Origin: Bacillus pumilus
GTDB taxonomy: Bacteria; Bacillota; Bacilli; Bacillales; Bacillaceae
Direction: 5' to 3'
Assembly (NCBI RefSeq): GCF_024498355.1
Contig: NZ_CP101833.1
Location: forward strand, 849,001 to 913,000
Length of the DNA stretch: 64,000 nucleotides
Shown here piece after piece: positions 17,284 to 26,417 of this stretch (position 1 is its first letter; every line of letters begins with the position of its first letter). Both the position numbers and the translations under genes were made by a program. The notes beneath the pieces were generated by a model, which did no database searches, was not told the DNA's origin, and saw only the letters and a list, made by a program, of their open reading frames with translations.

Positions 17284-17448
17284 TCAATCTGATTCATCAT
17301 TTTTTTGAGCAGCGACTAATCGTTGGATGAGCTTGCTTAATTCATCAAACTTTCGTTCAAAGCGTGTCAGCAAGTAAACCGTCAAAATGGCGGGGAAGCC
17401 AGCCTGACCGAGCTGCTTCAGCCATTCCTCTGAAAAAAGGTTCTCCAT
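17284..17448 (-). CDS. yvrJ: YvrJ-family small membrane protein
   Basis: A 54-residue gene starts with ATG 17448 behind GGGAGGTGA. It has one membrane helix (FPAILTVYLLTRFE) followed by an amphipathic charged tail, the layout of the YvrJ family. In B. subtilis yvrJ is co-transcribed with oxdC under SigO. Here the order is reversed, with yvrJ upstream of oxdC and 94 bases between them. Function is unknown. The gene diverges from sigO, so the 166-bp gap between them should hold both SigO-type promoters. Confidence 0.8.
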   Translation of the reverse strand: MENLFSEEWLKQLGQAGFPAILTVYLLTRFERKFDELSKLIQRLVAAQKNDESD

Positions 17449-17614
17449 TTGTCTCACCTCCCAGCTGATGCTCGTCTCTTATATAGGTGGTCTGAAAGAA
17501 GAAAAAGGAAAGCAAAGCGGGAGAAAATGAACCATTAGACCCGTTTCATGAAGTTTACTTTTTTTAACTTTTGTCCACTTAATTCAAATAGAGGAAACAA
17601 AGGGGAGGATGCAC

Positions 17615-18217
17615 ATGGATTATCGGCTGTTATTGAAAGCGAAATGGAAGGAAATCATTGATCACCCGCTTATTCAGCAGTTTTTAAGCAATCCTAAAAA
17701 TCAGCAGCTGCTCAGGCAAGTCATGGAAGAGCCAAACGAGGAGAATGCGAAAAAGCTAGATTCCGAGTTCAAGCAGTTTTATCAAAAAATCCGCATCATC
17801 AAGTATATTTCCACAATGATCCGCATCTTTTCAGTCGACTTTGACAAACGAGTCAAAAAAAAGCAGCAGCGTTTTCCGCTCATACTCGATCATCCTGATC
17901 AGCAAGAATTGAAAGACCCTGTTCAAACAGATACGTATGAAGCTGTGCTCTTCAACCAACAAGACTTAGGGGAGCACCTGCAAGATCAAACATTGTACAA
18001 GGCCTATCAGCAGCTCACAGATAAACAAAAAATGGTCTTAACTCATATTTATGTCGAAGGCCAAACGATGAAGGAAATAGCCGACCGGCTGGGCGAATCA
18101 AGACAAAACATCTCAAACATTCACAAAAAGGCACTCAACAAACTAAAAGAAGAAACAGGGGGAGATGTCCGTGCACGAAGACAAAATGACCAATGGAGAA
18201 ATGGAAGAACTCATTGA
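17615..18217 (+). CDS. sigO: SigO (YvrI), sigma-O subunit with region 4 DNA-binding domain
   Basis: The product has 200 residues from ATG 17615, six bases after AAAGGGGAGG. An ATG two codons earlier is possible. The C-terminal third is a sigma region 4: LTDKQKMVLTHIYVEGQTMK then EIADRLGESRQNISNIHKKA. There is no normal region 2; in B. subtilis YvrI supplies region 4 for -35 recognition and RsoA, encoded next, supplies the region-2-like part for the -10. The pair turns on oxdC-yvrJ, seemingly in acid conditions. The overlap with rsoA suggests coupled synthesis. Confidence 0.88.
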   Translation: MDYRLLLKAKWKEIIDHPLIQQFLSNPKNQQLLRQVMEEPNEENAKKLDSEFKQFYQKIRIIKYISTMIRIFSVDFDKRVKKKQQRFPLILDHPDQQELKDPVQTDTYEAVLFNQQDLGEHLQDQTLYKAYQQLTDKQKMVLTHIYVEGQTMKEIADRLGESRQNISNIHKKALNKLKEETGGDVRARRQNDQWRNGRTH

Positions 18218-18386
18218 AACCTTCACACCCATGATCAAAAAGAAACTACAAAACACGGCATATCAAGAAAGAGAAGACCTAGAACAAGAACTCTATATCA
18301 AACTCATCGAAAAAATAGACCGGCTGATTTACCAAGAGGGACCTGGATTTTGGGAGTTTATTGTGGAATATATGACGAAGTTATAA
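18171..18386 (+). CDS. rsoA: RsoA (YvrHa), co-sigma factor with region 2-like fold
   Basis: A 71-residue protein is read from GTG 18171, which has GGGGGAG six bases upstream. An ATG at 18165 would leave no room after that site. The sequence ELIETFTPMIKKKLQNTAYQ then EREDLEQELYIKLIEKI resembles the start of sigma region 2 (DLxQE, xxxI). It overlaps sigO by 47 bases in another frame. SigO and RsoA act together as a split sigma factor. Followed by a long-stem terminator. Confidence 0.85.
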   Translation: MHEDKMTNGEMEELIETFTPMIKKKLQNTAYQEREDLEQELYIKLIEKIDRLIYQEGPGFWEFIVEYMTKL

Positions 18387-18397
18387 GAGGAACTGAT

Positions 18398-18447
18398 GGT
18401 GCGAATGTGAGGTGAACATAAAATCCCCGGGGCATTCGCACCTTTTT
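18398..18447 (+). terminator. terminator of the sigO-rsoA operon
   Basis: GGTGCGAATG (18398-18407) and CATTCGCACC (18433-18442) pair over 10 bp with a 25-base loop that itself contains CCCCGGGG, followed by TTTTT. Confidence 0.8.
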
Positions 18448-18566
18448 ATTCGACAAAAATGAGAAAAATGTATATTTCATGAAAGAGAAAACAAAATTCT
18501 ATATTGAAATTTGAGGATTTTTACAATCATTCCCTAAAAAATGTTACAATTAGGGCGGAAATCGCA

Positions 18567-18725
18567 GTCGCACTCTATGTGAGTGCGTGTATTGAAATAA
18601 TAGTTAATTGCAACTTTTCAACATCACCAATAAAGTCGCATTCTATATGAGTGCGTGTATTGAAATTTCTTGTAGCTGCTCAATTGCGTTTTGAAACCTG
18701 CCGCACTCCACCTGAATCATTAATC
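18567..18725 (+). CRISPR. type I-C-like orphan CRISPR mini-array (two good repeats, one degenerate, two spacers)
   Basis: Repeat 1 is 18567-18598 and repeat 2 is 18635-18666, each 32 bp and differing at 3 positions. Both begin GTCGCA, fold on the stem CGCACTC/GAGTGCG (repeat 2 has one G-T pair) and end GTGTATTGAAAT. From memory the B. halodurans type I-C repeat differs at only about five positions. Spacer 1 is 18599-18634 (36 bp) and spacer 2 is 18667-18699 (33 bp). A third, 3'-degenerate copy starts at 18700 (GCCGCACTCCA), as expected for the distal repeat, so the leader should be on the left; TTACAA-18-TACAAT elements lie there. No cas gene is in the window. Confidence 0.85.
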
Positions 18726-18774
18726 AAAAACACTTTACTTTTTCCTCCCGTACAACACCCCTTCACAATCACAA

Positions 18775-18810
18775 CACAAAAAAAGACTCGCTCACACAGA
18801 GCCGAGTCTT
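18775..18810 (-). terminator. terminator at the end of yfhP
   Basis: AAGACTCG (18783-18790) pairs with CGAGTCTT (18803-18810). On the minus strand the stem is followed by eight T residues. The upstream arm is part of the last yfhP codons. Confidence 0.8.
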
Positions 18811-19772
18811 AATTTTTTTTGCAGTTTTTCTTCACTGAAAATCCAGCCGGTATAGGAGTTTTTGATTTGATGATCCATGTCGATATGGCAGATCGCGACA
18901 AAAGGATAGTGACCTTTGCTGCGGTAGCGCAAATCAATGAACCGCACTTCATAATGATCCTTGTATTTATCCACTTCCCACCTGTAGACAGGGGAGAAGG
19001 AGAGAAAGGCTGAAATGTTTTCATCTTGCTTAGCAATTTTCATAATTTCTGTATCAGGGACCGGCACACGGTTAAAGGTGTCTAAAATGACAATCTCTCC
19101 ATTCATGCTTCGACCGACATGGAAAGAGGATTTGCATTTGACTGCAATGCGCCATTGTCTGAACTTCATTGTAGGCGAGATGATAATTTCTTCAATTTCA
19201 TCAAATCGTGCACGCAGCTGACGTTTAATCTGAAGCTGCATGATGACCCTAACGATATAGTAACAGAAAATCACGGCATACAGCGTGATGAACGTATAGC
19301 CGGGATGTCCGCCAATGGCCCAGATGACAATGGCGACAAGGTGTGTAAAAAAGATAAACGGATCAAAGGTGTTAATGATCCCAAGTGCTACCCACTTCTT
19401 CGAAAATGGACGAATGGCCTGCGTGCCGTATGCATTGAAAATATCGACAAACACATGTAGCACGACGGCTAACAGAGTCCATAACCAAAGGTGAAGTAAA
19501 TTCGCCCCCGGCACAAATGGGAAAAGCACAGCCGGAATCAGCAACGACCAGAACAGTACAGCCGGAATGGAGTGAGTAAATCCTCGGTGATTTCTTATAT
19601 AAACCGCATTATTTTTTAGTTTTAGCACAGTATCAATGTCTGGTGCTTGGGAGCCGGCAATGGTCGCGATCATCACGGCATGTGCCATTTGTGGATCTGC
19701 GCTGACGGCTGGATCTAAAAGTGCAAGTCCCCCAAGAGAAATGCCCATTACTACATGAGTACCAGTATCCAA
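18792..19772 (-). CDS. yfhP: YfhP, membrane-bound metal-dependent hydrolase (DUF457/YdjM-like)
   Basis: The product has 326 residues from TTG 19772 behind AGGAGGTAA. The N-terminal half is a multi-helix membrane domain with HRGFTHSIPAVLFW and HVFVDIFNAYGT, the conserved His/Asp signature of the YdjM/DUF457 family. The C-terminal 130 residues are soluble. From memory, YfhP in B. subtilis influences expression of neighbouring mutY and sspE. It is divergent from mutY across a 190-bp region. Confidence 0.87.
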   Translation of the reverse strand: MDTGTHVVMGISLGGLALLDPAVSADPQMAHAVMIATIAGSQAPDIDTVLKLKNNAVYIRNHRGFTHSIPAVLFWSLLIPAVLFPFVPGANLLHLWLWTLLAVVLHVFVDIFNAYGTQAIRPFSKKWVALGIINTFDPFIFFTHLVAIVIWAIGGHPGYTFITLYAVIFCYYIVRVIMQLQIKRQLRARFDEIEEIIISPTMKFRQWRIAVKCKSSFHVGRSMNGEIVILDTFNRVPVPDTEIMKIAKQDENISAFLSFSPVYRWEVDKYKDHYEVRFIDLRYRSKGHYPFVAICHIDMDHQIKNSYTGWIFSEEKLQKKLRLGSV

Positions 19773-19963
19773 TTGATTACCTCCTAGTTGTCATGCTTAG
19801 GAACAATCATACAAAGTATACGTCTTCATTCAAGACTATGTGCAAAATCACTTTTGCTTTGTCCTAATTTAATGTAACATGTTAACGTATCTACAAACAG
19901 TATACAACAAATAAGGTTCTTTTCAGAACGTTAGCCCTTGGTTCAATGAGAAGGAGTATAAAG

Positions 19964-21064
19964 ATGAAAGACATTCAAGAAAAGCTGGACCGCAAAGATA
20001 TTGCGGGTTTTCAGCATGATTTAATTGATTGGTATGAAAAAGAACAACGGACACTGCCATGGCGTGAAAATCAAGATCCATACCGGGTCTGGGTATCAGA
20101 AGTGATGCTCCAGCAAACGAGAGTGGATACGGTCATTCCGTACTTCAACCGGTTTATGGAGCAATTTCCGACTGTCAAAGATCTCGCTTTAGCCGATGAA
20201 GAAAAGGTCATGAAAGCATGGGAAGGTCTTGGCTACTACTCAAGAGTTCGTAATTTGCAGGCAGCTGTGAAAGAAGTATATGAATCCTACGGTGGTGTCG
20301 TCCCTGATACGAAAGAGCAATTTTCAAAGCTCAAAGGTGTAGGCCCATATACGAGCGGCGCAGTACTGAGTATCGCCTATAACAAGCCGTACCCTGCTGT
20401 AGATGGCAACGTCATGAGGGTCATTTCCCGGATCTTATCGATATGGGATGACATTGCAAAACCAAAAACGAGAAACACGTTCGAATTTGCGGTCGATCAG
20501 CTCATTTCCCGGGAAAAGCCGTCTGAATTCAATCAAGGGCTGATGGAGCTAGGTGCGCTCATTTGCACCCCAACATCCCCTGCATGTCTCATTTGCCCTG
20601 TGAACATGCATTGCTCGGCACTCGAGGAAGGTGTTCAGCATGAGCTCCCAGTGAAAAGCAAAAAGAAAAAGCCCACTGCCAAATCAATGGCAGCAGCGGT
20701 TTTATTTGATGATGCAGGTCACCTATATATTCATAAGCGGCCAAGTACAGGCCTCCTTGCGAATTTATGGGAATTCCCTAACTTGGAAACCGTGAAGGGA
20801 AGAAAAACGGAAAAAGAGCAGCTGCTTGAATTTCTAAAAGAAGAGGCAGGTGTACAAGCGGAGCTTGGTGATTTAGAAGGCACCATTCAGCACGTATTTA
20901 CCCACCTCATCTGGAATATTTCTGTTTTCTTTGGACGTGTGACCTCTGTATCTGATGACACTGAGCTTAAAAAAGTCACAACAGAAGAGTTTGAGGCGTA
21001 TGCTTTGCCGGTCTCACATCAAAAAATATGGAAGATGGCACTCGAGCAGCCTAGTCGTATTTAA
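19964..21064 (+). CDS. mutY: MutY, adenine DNA glycosylase
   Basis: The product has 366 residues from ATG 19964 with GAAGGAG at 19950-19956. It removes adenine mispaired with 8-oxoguanine in base excision repair. The helix-hairpin-helix and catalytic region reads [20 protein letters not shown] followed by AVDGNVMRV with the catalytic Asp. The [4Fe-4S] ligands are in [17 protein letters not shown] (C-x6-C-x2-C-x5-C). The C-terminal third is the NUDIX-like 8-oxoG reading domain. Its 3' end overlaps the convergent yfhS by 14 bases. Confidence 0.95.
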   Translation: MKDIQEKLDRKDIAGFQHDLIDWYEKEQRTLPWRENQDPYRVWVSEVMLQQTRVDTVIPYFNRFMEQFPTVKDLALADEEKVMKAWEGLGYYSRVRNLQAAVKEVYESYGGVVPDTKEQFSKLKGVGPYTSGAVLSIAYNKPYPAVDGNVMRVISRILSIWDDIAKPKTRNTFEFAVDQLISREKPSEFNQGLMELGALICTPTSPACLICPVNMHCSALEEGVQHELPVKSKKKKPTAKSMAAAVLFDDAGHLYIHKRPSTGLLANLWEFPNLETVKGRKTEKEQLLEFLKEEAGVQAELGDLEGTIQHVFTHLIWNISVFFGRVTSVSDDTELKKVTTEEFEAYALPVSHQKIWKMALEQPSRI

Positions 21065-21275
21065 CCGTTGTACCGTGGGTATAATCGGCTTCATTCCGGT
21101 GCAGACCCCCGCGGTTTTCGATTTCAGAAATGATTTCTCGATACTTAGATTGCCCTTCTTCGTTTAAATAAGGTAAAATTTGTTGGAAAGCATGATGAAA
21201 GTAAGCAAGCTCAGTATCTTTCCATTGATCCTTGGACATCATGCCAAGCTGGCTTAAATCGCGTCCGACATACAT
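21051..21275 (-). CDS. yfhS: YfhS, small sporulation-associated protein
   Basis: The protein has 74 residues, as in B. subtilis. It begins [13 protein letters not shown] and has a soluble, helical, charged body. The start is ATG 21275 behind an AGGAGGTTA-type site. It sits between mutY and fabL, the same place as in B. subtilis, on the opposite strand to both. Function is unknown. Confidence 0.85.
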   Translation of the reverse strand: MYVGRDLSQLGMMSKDQWKDTELAYFHHAFQQILPYLNEEGQSKYREIISEIENRGGLHRNEADYTHGTTVKYD

Positions 21276-21350
21276 GAATGTAACCTCCTAATAGGAACTT
21301 TCCTATTAGTGTGAAGCGAATGGACGAAAACTATTCAAATCAGGAGATGA

Positions 21351-22109
<759 letters not shown>

Positions 22110-22117
22110 AAAAATCA

Positions 22118-22148
22118 TGAATAGGATGTACACCTTCTGCACAAATTA
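22118..22148 (+). promoter_or_regulatory. putative sigma-G promoter of sspE
   Basis: TGAATA at 22118-22123 and CAAATTA at 22142-22148 are 18 bases apart. The sigma-G consensus is TGAATA and CATACTA, so the -35 is perfect and the -10 matches at 5 of 7. SASP genes are transcribed by sigma-G in the forespore. Confidence 0.65.
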
Positions 22149-22166
22149 ATGTGCGTGGAGGTGATA

Positions 22167-22331
22167 ATGATGGATAAACAACAAAACAAAACAAACGCAC
22201 AACAAGTGAAAAAACAAAACCAAGCTGCTGCTCAAGGTCAATATGGTACTGAATTTGCTAGCGAGACTGACGCACAGCAAGTAAAAAAATACAACCAAAA
22301 AGCTGAGCAAAACAAACAACAAAACAGCTAA
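22167..22331 (+). CDS. sspE: SspE, gamma-type small acid-soluble spore protein (short form)
   Basis: A 54- to 55-residue protein (two adjacent ATGs, 22167 and 22170, behind GGAGGTGAT). It shows the gamma-SASP repeat TDAQQVKKYNQKAEQNK preceded by a related NAQQVKKQNQ unit, with a single TEFASE protease-recognition site between them. B. subtilis SspE is 84 residues with two such sites, so this form has lost or never gained one repeat. Gamma SASP is an amino acid reserve degraded by the GPR protease at germination. The yfhS-fabL-sspE-ygaB order is conserved. Confidence 0.92.
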   Translation: MMDKQQNKTNAQQVKKQNQAAAQGQYGTEFASETDAQQVKKYNQKAEQNKQQNS

Positions 22332-22345
22332 TCACTGAAACAGAG

Positions 22346-22382
22346 AAAAGCACTTCATCTACGAATGAAGTGCTTTTCTTTT
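22346..22382 (+). terminator. intrinsic terminator after sspE
   Basis: AAAAGCACTTCAT (22346-22358) pairs with ATGAAGTGCTTTT (22365-22377) over 13 bp and is followed by a T-rich tail. Confidence 0.9.
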
Positions 22383-22506
22383 TGCCTGTCACCACCATCC
22401 GACAAAACCTGTAAAACCTCTACATAAACAGTCAAAGGACTTCTTCAACCTTTCAAGAAATGGTATAGATACAAAAAATGGATTTGAGTGAAAAGGGAGG
22501 AGTTAG

Positions 22507-22767
22507 ATGTCTGATTTCGATCAGCTTGTAAGAAAGCAAATGCAGCTCATGGATCAGCTGCTCGATGTACAAGGGGAACTCGACAGGTGCTTAGAAACAG
22601 AAAAACGATTGCTGCAAGATGAAAAAAAAGAAGAGCGGCATAGGCTTCATGACCAAATCAAACAGAAACGAGAAGAACTGCAAAAAGTCCAAACTTTATT
22701 TACAAAACAGACAGAACAGGTCATCAATTCATATAAGCAAATGGAGAAGAGTTCAACCGTGATGTAA
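22507..22767 (+). CDS. ygaB: YgaB, small coiled-coil protein
   Basis: The product has 86 residues and starts at ATG 22507 behind GGGAGGAG. It is almost entirely heptad-like helix rich in Glu, Lys and Gln (ELDRCLETEKRLLQDEKKEE), with no membrane segment. Length and position between sspE and ygaC match B. subtilis YgaB. Function unknown. Confidence 0.85.
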   Translation: MSDFDQLVRKQMQLMDQLLDVQGELDRCLETEKRLLQDEKKEERHRLHDQIKQKREELQKVQTLFTKQTEQVINSYKQMEKSSTVM

Positions 22768-22914
22768 GAGAGTGTGCCGTTCAATTGGGTTGAATGGCTT
22801 TTTCATTTCATTTTTTAACTATGTAACGGTATAATATAATAGAGACATGTTTAGTTGGGAAATTAGGTCTTTGGACTGTTAGGTTTGTTTGTTATAGAAA
22901 GTAGGGGAGAAAAT

Positions 22915-23445
22915 ATGGGCTATCCCAAGGAAGGAGAAACCATCCAAATTCAAAGCTATAAACATAATGGCTTGATCCACAGGATTTGGAATGAAACCAC
23001 CATTCTGAAAGCAACGGAATTGTGTATCATTGGTGCAAACGACCGTACAATGGTGACTGAATCCGATGGCCGTACATGGATGACGAGAGAACCGGCTATT
23101 TGCTATTTTCATGCAAAACAATGGTTTAATGTAATTGGGATGCTTAGAGATGATGGGGTATATTATTACTGCAACATTAGCTCTCCTTTTGCGACAGACG
23201 AAGAGGCAATTAAGTATATTGATTACGATTTAGATGTCAAAGTCTTTCCAGACATGACGTACAATATTTTGGATGAAGATGAATATGCAGACCATAAGAG
23301 GCAGATGAATTATCCAAAAGAAATCGATAGTATCTTAAGAGAGCATCTGAATACATTACTGCATTGGATTCACCAGCGGAAAGGTCCGTTTGCTCCTGAA
23401 TTTGTGGATATGTGGTATGAACGTTTTTTACATTATACAAAATAA
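22915..23445 (+). CDS. ygaC: YgaC, DUF402-family nucleoside tri-/diphosphatase (NtdP type)
   Basis: The protein has 176 residues from ATG 22915 (AGGGGAGA upstream), the length of B. subtilis YgaC. The DUF402 fold contains [10 protein letters not shown], a [15 protein letters not shown] core and the acidic metal site [13 protein letters not shown]. Staphylococcal members hydrolyse nucleoside tri- and diphosphates. A run of TATAATATAAT near 22830-22840 is a likely -10 region. It stands alone between ygaB and ygaD. Confidence 0.87.
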   Translation: MGYPKEGETIQIQSYKHNGLIHRIWNETTILKATELCIIGANDRTMVTESDGRTWMTREPAICYFHAKQWFNVIGMLRDDGVYYYCNISSPFATDEEAIKYIDYDLDVKVFPDMTYNILDEDEYADHKRQMNYPKEIDSILREHLNTLLHWIHQRKGPFAPEFVDMWYERFLHYTK

Positions 23446-23456
23446 GCAAGATCAGC

Positions 23457-23495
23457 AAAAACCTGTTTGGCTTTATAGGCTAACAGGTTTTTGAC
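23457..23495 (+). terminator. intrinsic terminator after ygaC
   Basis: AAAAACCTGTT (23457-23467) pairs with AACAGGTTTTT (23482-23492) over 11 bp; the loop has a further short pairing. Confidence 0.82.
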
Positions 23496-23539
23496 TGCGT
23501 ACGGATAAGAGGCACTGATAGATTGGGAAGGAGATTTAC

Positions 23540-25282
23540 ATGGGGGTCATTAAACGCTACATGGCTTTTGTAACACCGTATAAAAAACAGATTGCATTGA
23601 CGATGGTCATCGGAATGATCAAGTTCTCGATACCCTTAACCTTGCCTTTGCTCTTAAAGTATGTCATTGATGATGTCATCCAAGGCTCGGGGTCGGCTGA
23701 GGAAAAGACATCATCTCTACTCATCATGATGGGAATCATGCTCGTATTATTTTTAGTGATGAGGCCGCCTGTCGAATACTACAGACAATATTATGCACAG
23801 TGGACAGGCAGTAAGGTATTGTTTGATATTCGGGAAAAGCTGTTCTCGCACATTCAAAAGCTAAGCCTTCGTTATTATGCCAACACGAGAACAGGCGAAA
23901 TCATTTCAAGGGTGATCAACGATGTGGAGCAAACGAAGGAATTTGTCATTACAGGCCTGATGAACATTTGGCTGGATTTGATGACCGTCCTTATTGTCAT
24001 TGCCATTATGTGTACACTGGATATCAAGCTCACCATCGTATCTGTCATTATTTTTCCACTTTATGCGATAGCTGTGAAGTATTTTTATGGACGGCTTCGC
24101 AAGCTGACAAAAGAGCGGTCACAGGCGCTGGCGGAGGTGCAGGGGCATCTCCATGAACGAGTACAAGGAATGCCTGTTATTCGCAGCTTTGCGATTGAAG
24201 AGTATGAACAAGAGAATTTTCACGGTGAAAACAAGAATTTCTTAAACAAAGCGATCAATCACACGAATTGGAATGCCAAAACATTTGCAGTCGTCAATAC
24301 CATCACTGACATTGCACCGCTACTCATCATTGCATTTGCTGGCTACACAGTGATTAATGGATCGCTTTCGATTGGGACAATGATTGCCTTTGTCGGCTAC
24401 ATTGACCGGATGTACAACCCGATTCGCCGTCTCATTAACTCATCGACGACTTTAACCCAGTCGGTTGCGTCTATGGATCGTATTTTTGAGTTTATCGATG
24501 AGCCGTATGAGGTAACAGATCGGCCAAATGCAAAAGAAGCCAACGATTTAAAAGGAGAGGTAGAATTTAAAAATGTGTCGTTTCGCTATGAACATACACA
24601 GGAAGAGATTTTACATAATATCTCCTTAAAAGTAGAAAAAGGACAAACGATTGCGCTTGTAGGAATGAGCGGTGGAGGGAAGTCAACGCTCGTCAGCTTA
24701 ATTCCAAGATTTTATGATGTCACAAACGGGTCACTTGAAATTGACGGCATCGATATTAAAGAGTACAAAGCAAGAAGCCTCCGAAATCAAGTCGGAATGG
24801 TGCTGCAAGATACGTTCTTATTCAGCGACACGATTAAAGAAAACATTGCTGTTGGTGACCCGGAAGCGTCCTTTGAGAACATCGTATCGGCTGCCAAAGC
24901 GGCAAATGCCCATGATTTTATTATGTCTCTTCCTGAAGGGTATGACACGAAGGTAGGAGAACGAGGCGTGAAGCTGTCAGGCGGTCAAAAACAACGGATT
25001 TCGATTGCGAGGGTATTTCTCAAAAATCCGCCGCTCCTCATTTTAGACGAAGCGACGTCTGCACTTGATTTAGAAAGTGAGCATTATATTCAAGAAGCGA
25101 TGCAAAAGCTAGCGAAGGACCGCACAACCTTTATTGTCGCGCATCGCTTATCGACCATTACCCATGCCGATCAAATTGTCGTCATGGAACAAGGTGAGAT
25201 TGTGGAAAAAGGAACACACGAAGAATTAATGAACCGAGACAGCCACTATCGCCATCTATTTACCATTCAAACATTAAATTAG
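23540..25282 (+). CDS. ygaD: YgaD, ABC exporter (fused membrane and ATPase domains)
   Basis: The product has 580 residues. Six membrane helices occupy about 1-310 (type IV ABC exporter fold). The nucleotide-binding domain has Walker A GMSGGGKST, the signature KLSGGQKQR, Walker B LLILDEATSA and the H-loop VAHRLST. One half-transporter per polypeptide, so it acts as a homodimer. B. subtilis YgaD is equivalent; its cargo (lipid or drug) is not established. Start ATG behind GGAAGGAG. It is followed by a terminator and then by an inserted peptide transporter operon that B. subtilis lacks here. Confidence 0.9.
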   Translation: MGVIKRYMAFVTPYKKQIALTMVIGMIKFSIPLTLPLLLKYVIDDVIQGSGSAEEKTSSLLIMMGIMLVLFLVMRPPVEYYRQYYAQWTGSKVLFDIREKLFSHIQKLSLRYYANTRTGEIISRVINDVEQTKEFVITGLMNIWLDLMTVLIVIAIMCTLDIKLTIVSVIIFPLYAIAVKYFYGRLRKLTKERSQALAEVQGHLHERVQGMPVIRSFAIEEYEQENFHGENKNFLNKAINHTNWNAKTFAVVNTITDIAPLLIIAFAGYTVINGSLSIGTMIAFVGYIDRMYNPIRRLINSSTTLTQSVASMDRIFEFIDEPYEVTDRPNAKEANDLKGEVEFKNVSFRYEHTQEEILHNISLKVEKGQTIALVGMSGGGKSTLVSLIPRFYDVTNGSLEIDGIDIKEYKARSLRNQVGMVLQDTFLFSDTIKENIAVGDPEASFENIVSAAKAANAHDFIMSLPEGYDTKVGERGVKLSGGQKQRISIARVFLKNPPLLILDEATSALDLESEHYIQEAMQKLAKDRTTFIVAHRLSTITHADQIVVMEQGEIVEKGTHEELMNRDSHYRHLFTIQTLN

Positions 25283-25285
25283 TAG

Positions 25286-25319
25286 AAGCCTATCCGAATC
25301 TAGCGGATAGGCTTTTTTA
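25286..25319 (+). terminator. intrinsic terminator after ygaD
   Basis: AAGCCTATCCG and CGGATAGGCTT pair over 11 bp around AATCTAG, followed by a T-run. Confidence 0.88.
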
Positions 25320-25394
25320 TGCTTGTCAAAAACATGACATATTTCCCAGCTTGTCTCAATACAATTTTAAAAAGTATGACGGGGTGGTGAACAT

Positions 25395-26417
25395 GTGAAA
25401 GAACAAGAGGTGTTGCTAGATGTCAAACAGCTATCCATTGCGTTTCAGCAAAAAAAGCAGAGAGTGCCGATCGTCCATCACATATCGTTCTCGATTCAAA
25501 AAGGAGAAACCTTAGGCATTGTTGGCGAATCTGGCTGCGGGAAAAGTATCACATCGATGTCATTAATGGGGCTGAATCAGCAAACAGAAACAACGGGTGA
25601 GATTCAATTCGAAGGTCAAAACCTGCTGTCACTTTCGGAGAAACAGTGGCGAGAGGTGAGGGGAAATGACATTTCGATGATTTTCCAGGAGCCAATGACC
25701 TCTCTGAATCCATTAATGACCATTGGCAAGCAAATGACAGAAGCTCTTTTCACACATCAAGCAATCGGCCAAAAAGAAGCAAAAGCGAAGGCTGTTGATT
25801 TGCTTCAGACAGTTGGATTGAAACAAGCAGAATCGTTACTTAAAAAATACCCACATGAATTATCGGGCGGCATGCGCCAGCGTGTGATGATTGCGATGGC
25901 CATGCTTTGTCACCCAAAACTCATGATTGCAGATGAACCGACGACTGCACTTGATGTCACCATCCAAGCACAAATTCTTCGTTTGCTCAAAAAGTTAAAC
26001 GAAGAGATGAACACCGCTATTTTATTTATTACCCACGATCTAGGCGTCGTGCGGCAAATATGCCAGCGTGTCATGATTATGTATGCCGGTCGAATCGTAG
26101 AAGAAGGAACCGTTGACCGTATTTTTCAAAAACCTCTGCATCCCTACACAAAAGGCCTTTTCGCCTCTGTTCCATCATTTAAAGAGAAAAAAGAAAAACT
26201 CATCTCTATTGCAGGCCATGTACCAAAGCCCGGGGCCATCCAGTCCGGCTGTCAATTTGCACCACGCTGTCCATATCAAATGCCGCAATGTCTAGAAAAC
26301 GACCCAGCCTTACAATCCATTGAACACAATCATCGCGTGGCATGTTTTCTAATGGAAGGAGGAGAAGACACTGAGTCACCCACTCTTGCAAGTGAATCAG
26401 CTGACAAAACGTTATGA
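25395..26417 (+). CDS. oligopeptide/dipeptide ABC transporter ATPase, DppD/AppD-like
   Basis: A 340-residue ATPase starts with GTG 25395 (the ATG two bases earlier is out of frame and followed at once by TGA). Walker A GESGCGKSI, signature ELSGGMRQR, Walker B LMIADEPTTA and H-loop ITHDLG are intact. The C-terminal oligopeptide-transporter extension carries a cysteine cluster (CQFAPRCPYQMPQC). It is the first gene of a D-F-A-B-C operon for peptide uptake, an order like B. subtilis appDFABC. The substrate cannot be told from sequence. The operon interrupts the ygaD-ygaE order seen in B. subtilis. Confidence 0.9.
   Translation: MKEQEVLLDVKQLSIAFQQKKQRVPIVHHISFSIQKGETLGIVGESGCGKSITSMSLMGLNQQTETTGEIQFEGQNLLSLSEKQWREVRGNDISMIFQEPMTSLNPLMTIGKQMTEALFTHQAIGQKEAKAKAVDLLQTVGLKQAESLLKKYPHELSGGMRQRVMIAMAMLCHPKLMIADEPTTALDVTIQAQILRLLKKLNEEMNTAILFITHDLGVVRQICQRVMIMYAGRIVEEGTVDRIFQKPLHPYTKGLFASVPSFKEKKEKLISIAGHVPKPGAIQSGCQFAPRCPYQMPQCLENDPALQSIEHNHRVACFLMEGGEDTESPTLASESADKTL

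Noticed and set aside
18495..18512. ATTCTATATTGAAAT just left of the CRISPR, like a collapsed repeat
   Set aside because: It is 56 bp from repeat 1, not 33-36, and lacks the stem; more likely leader sequence or chance.
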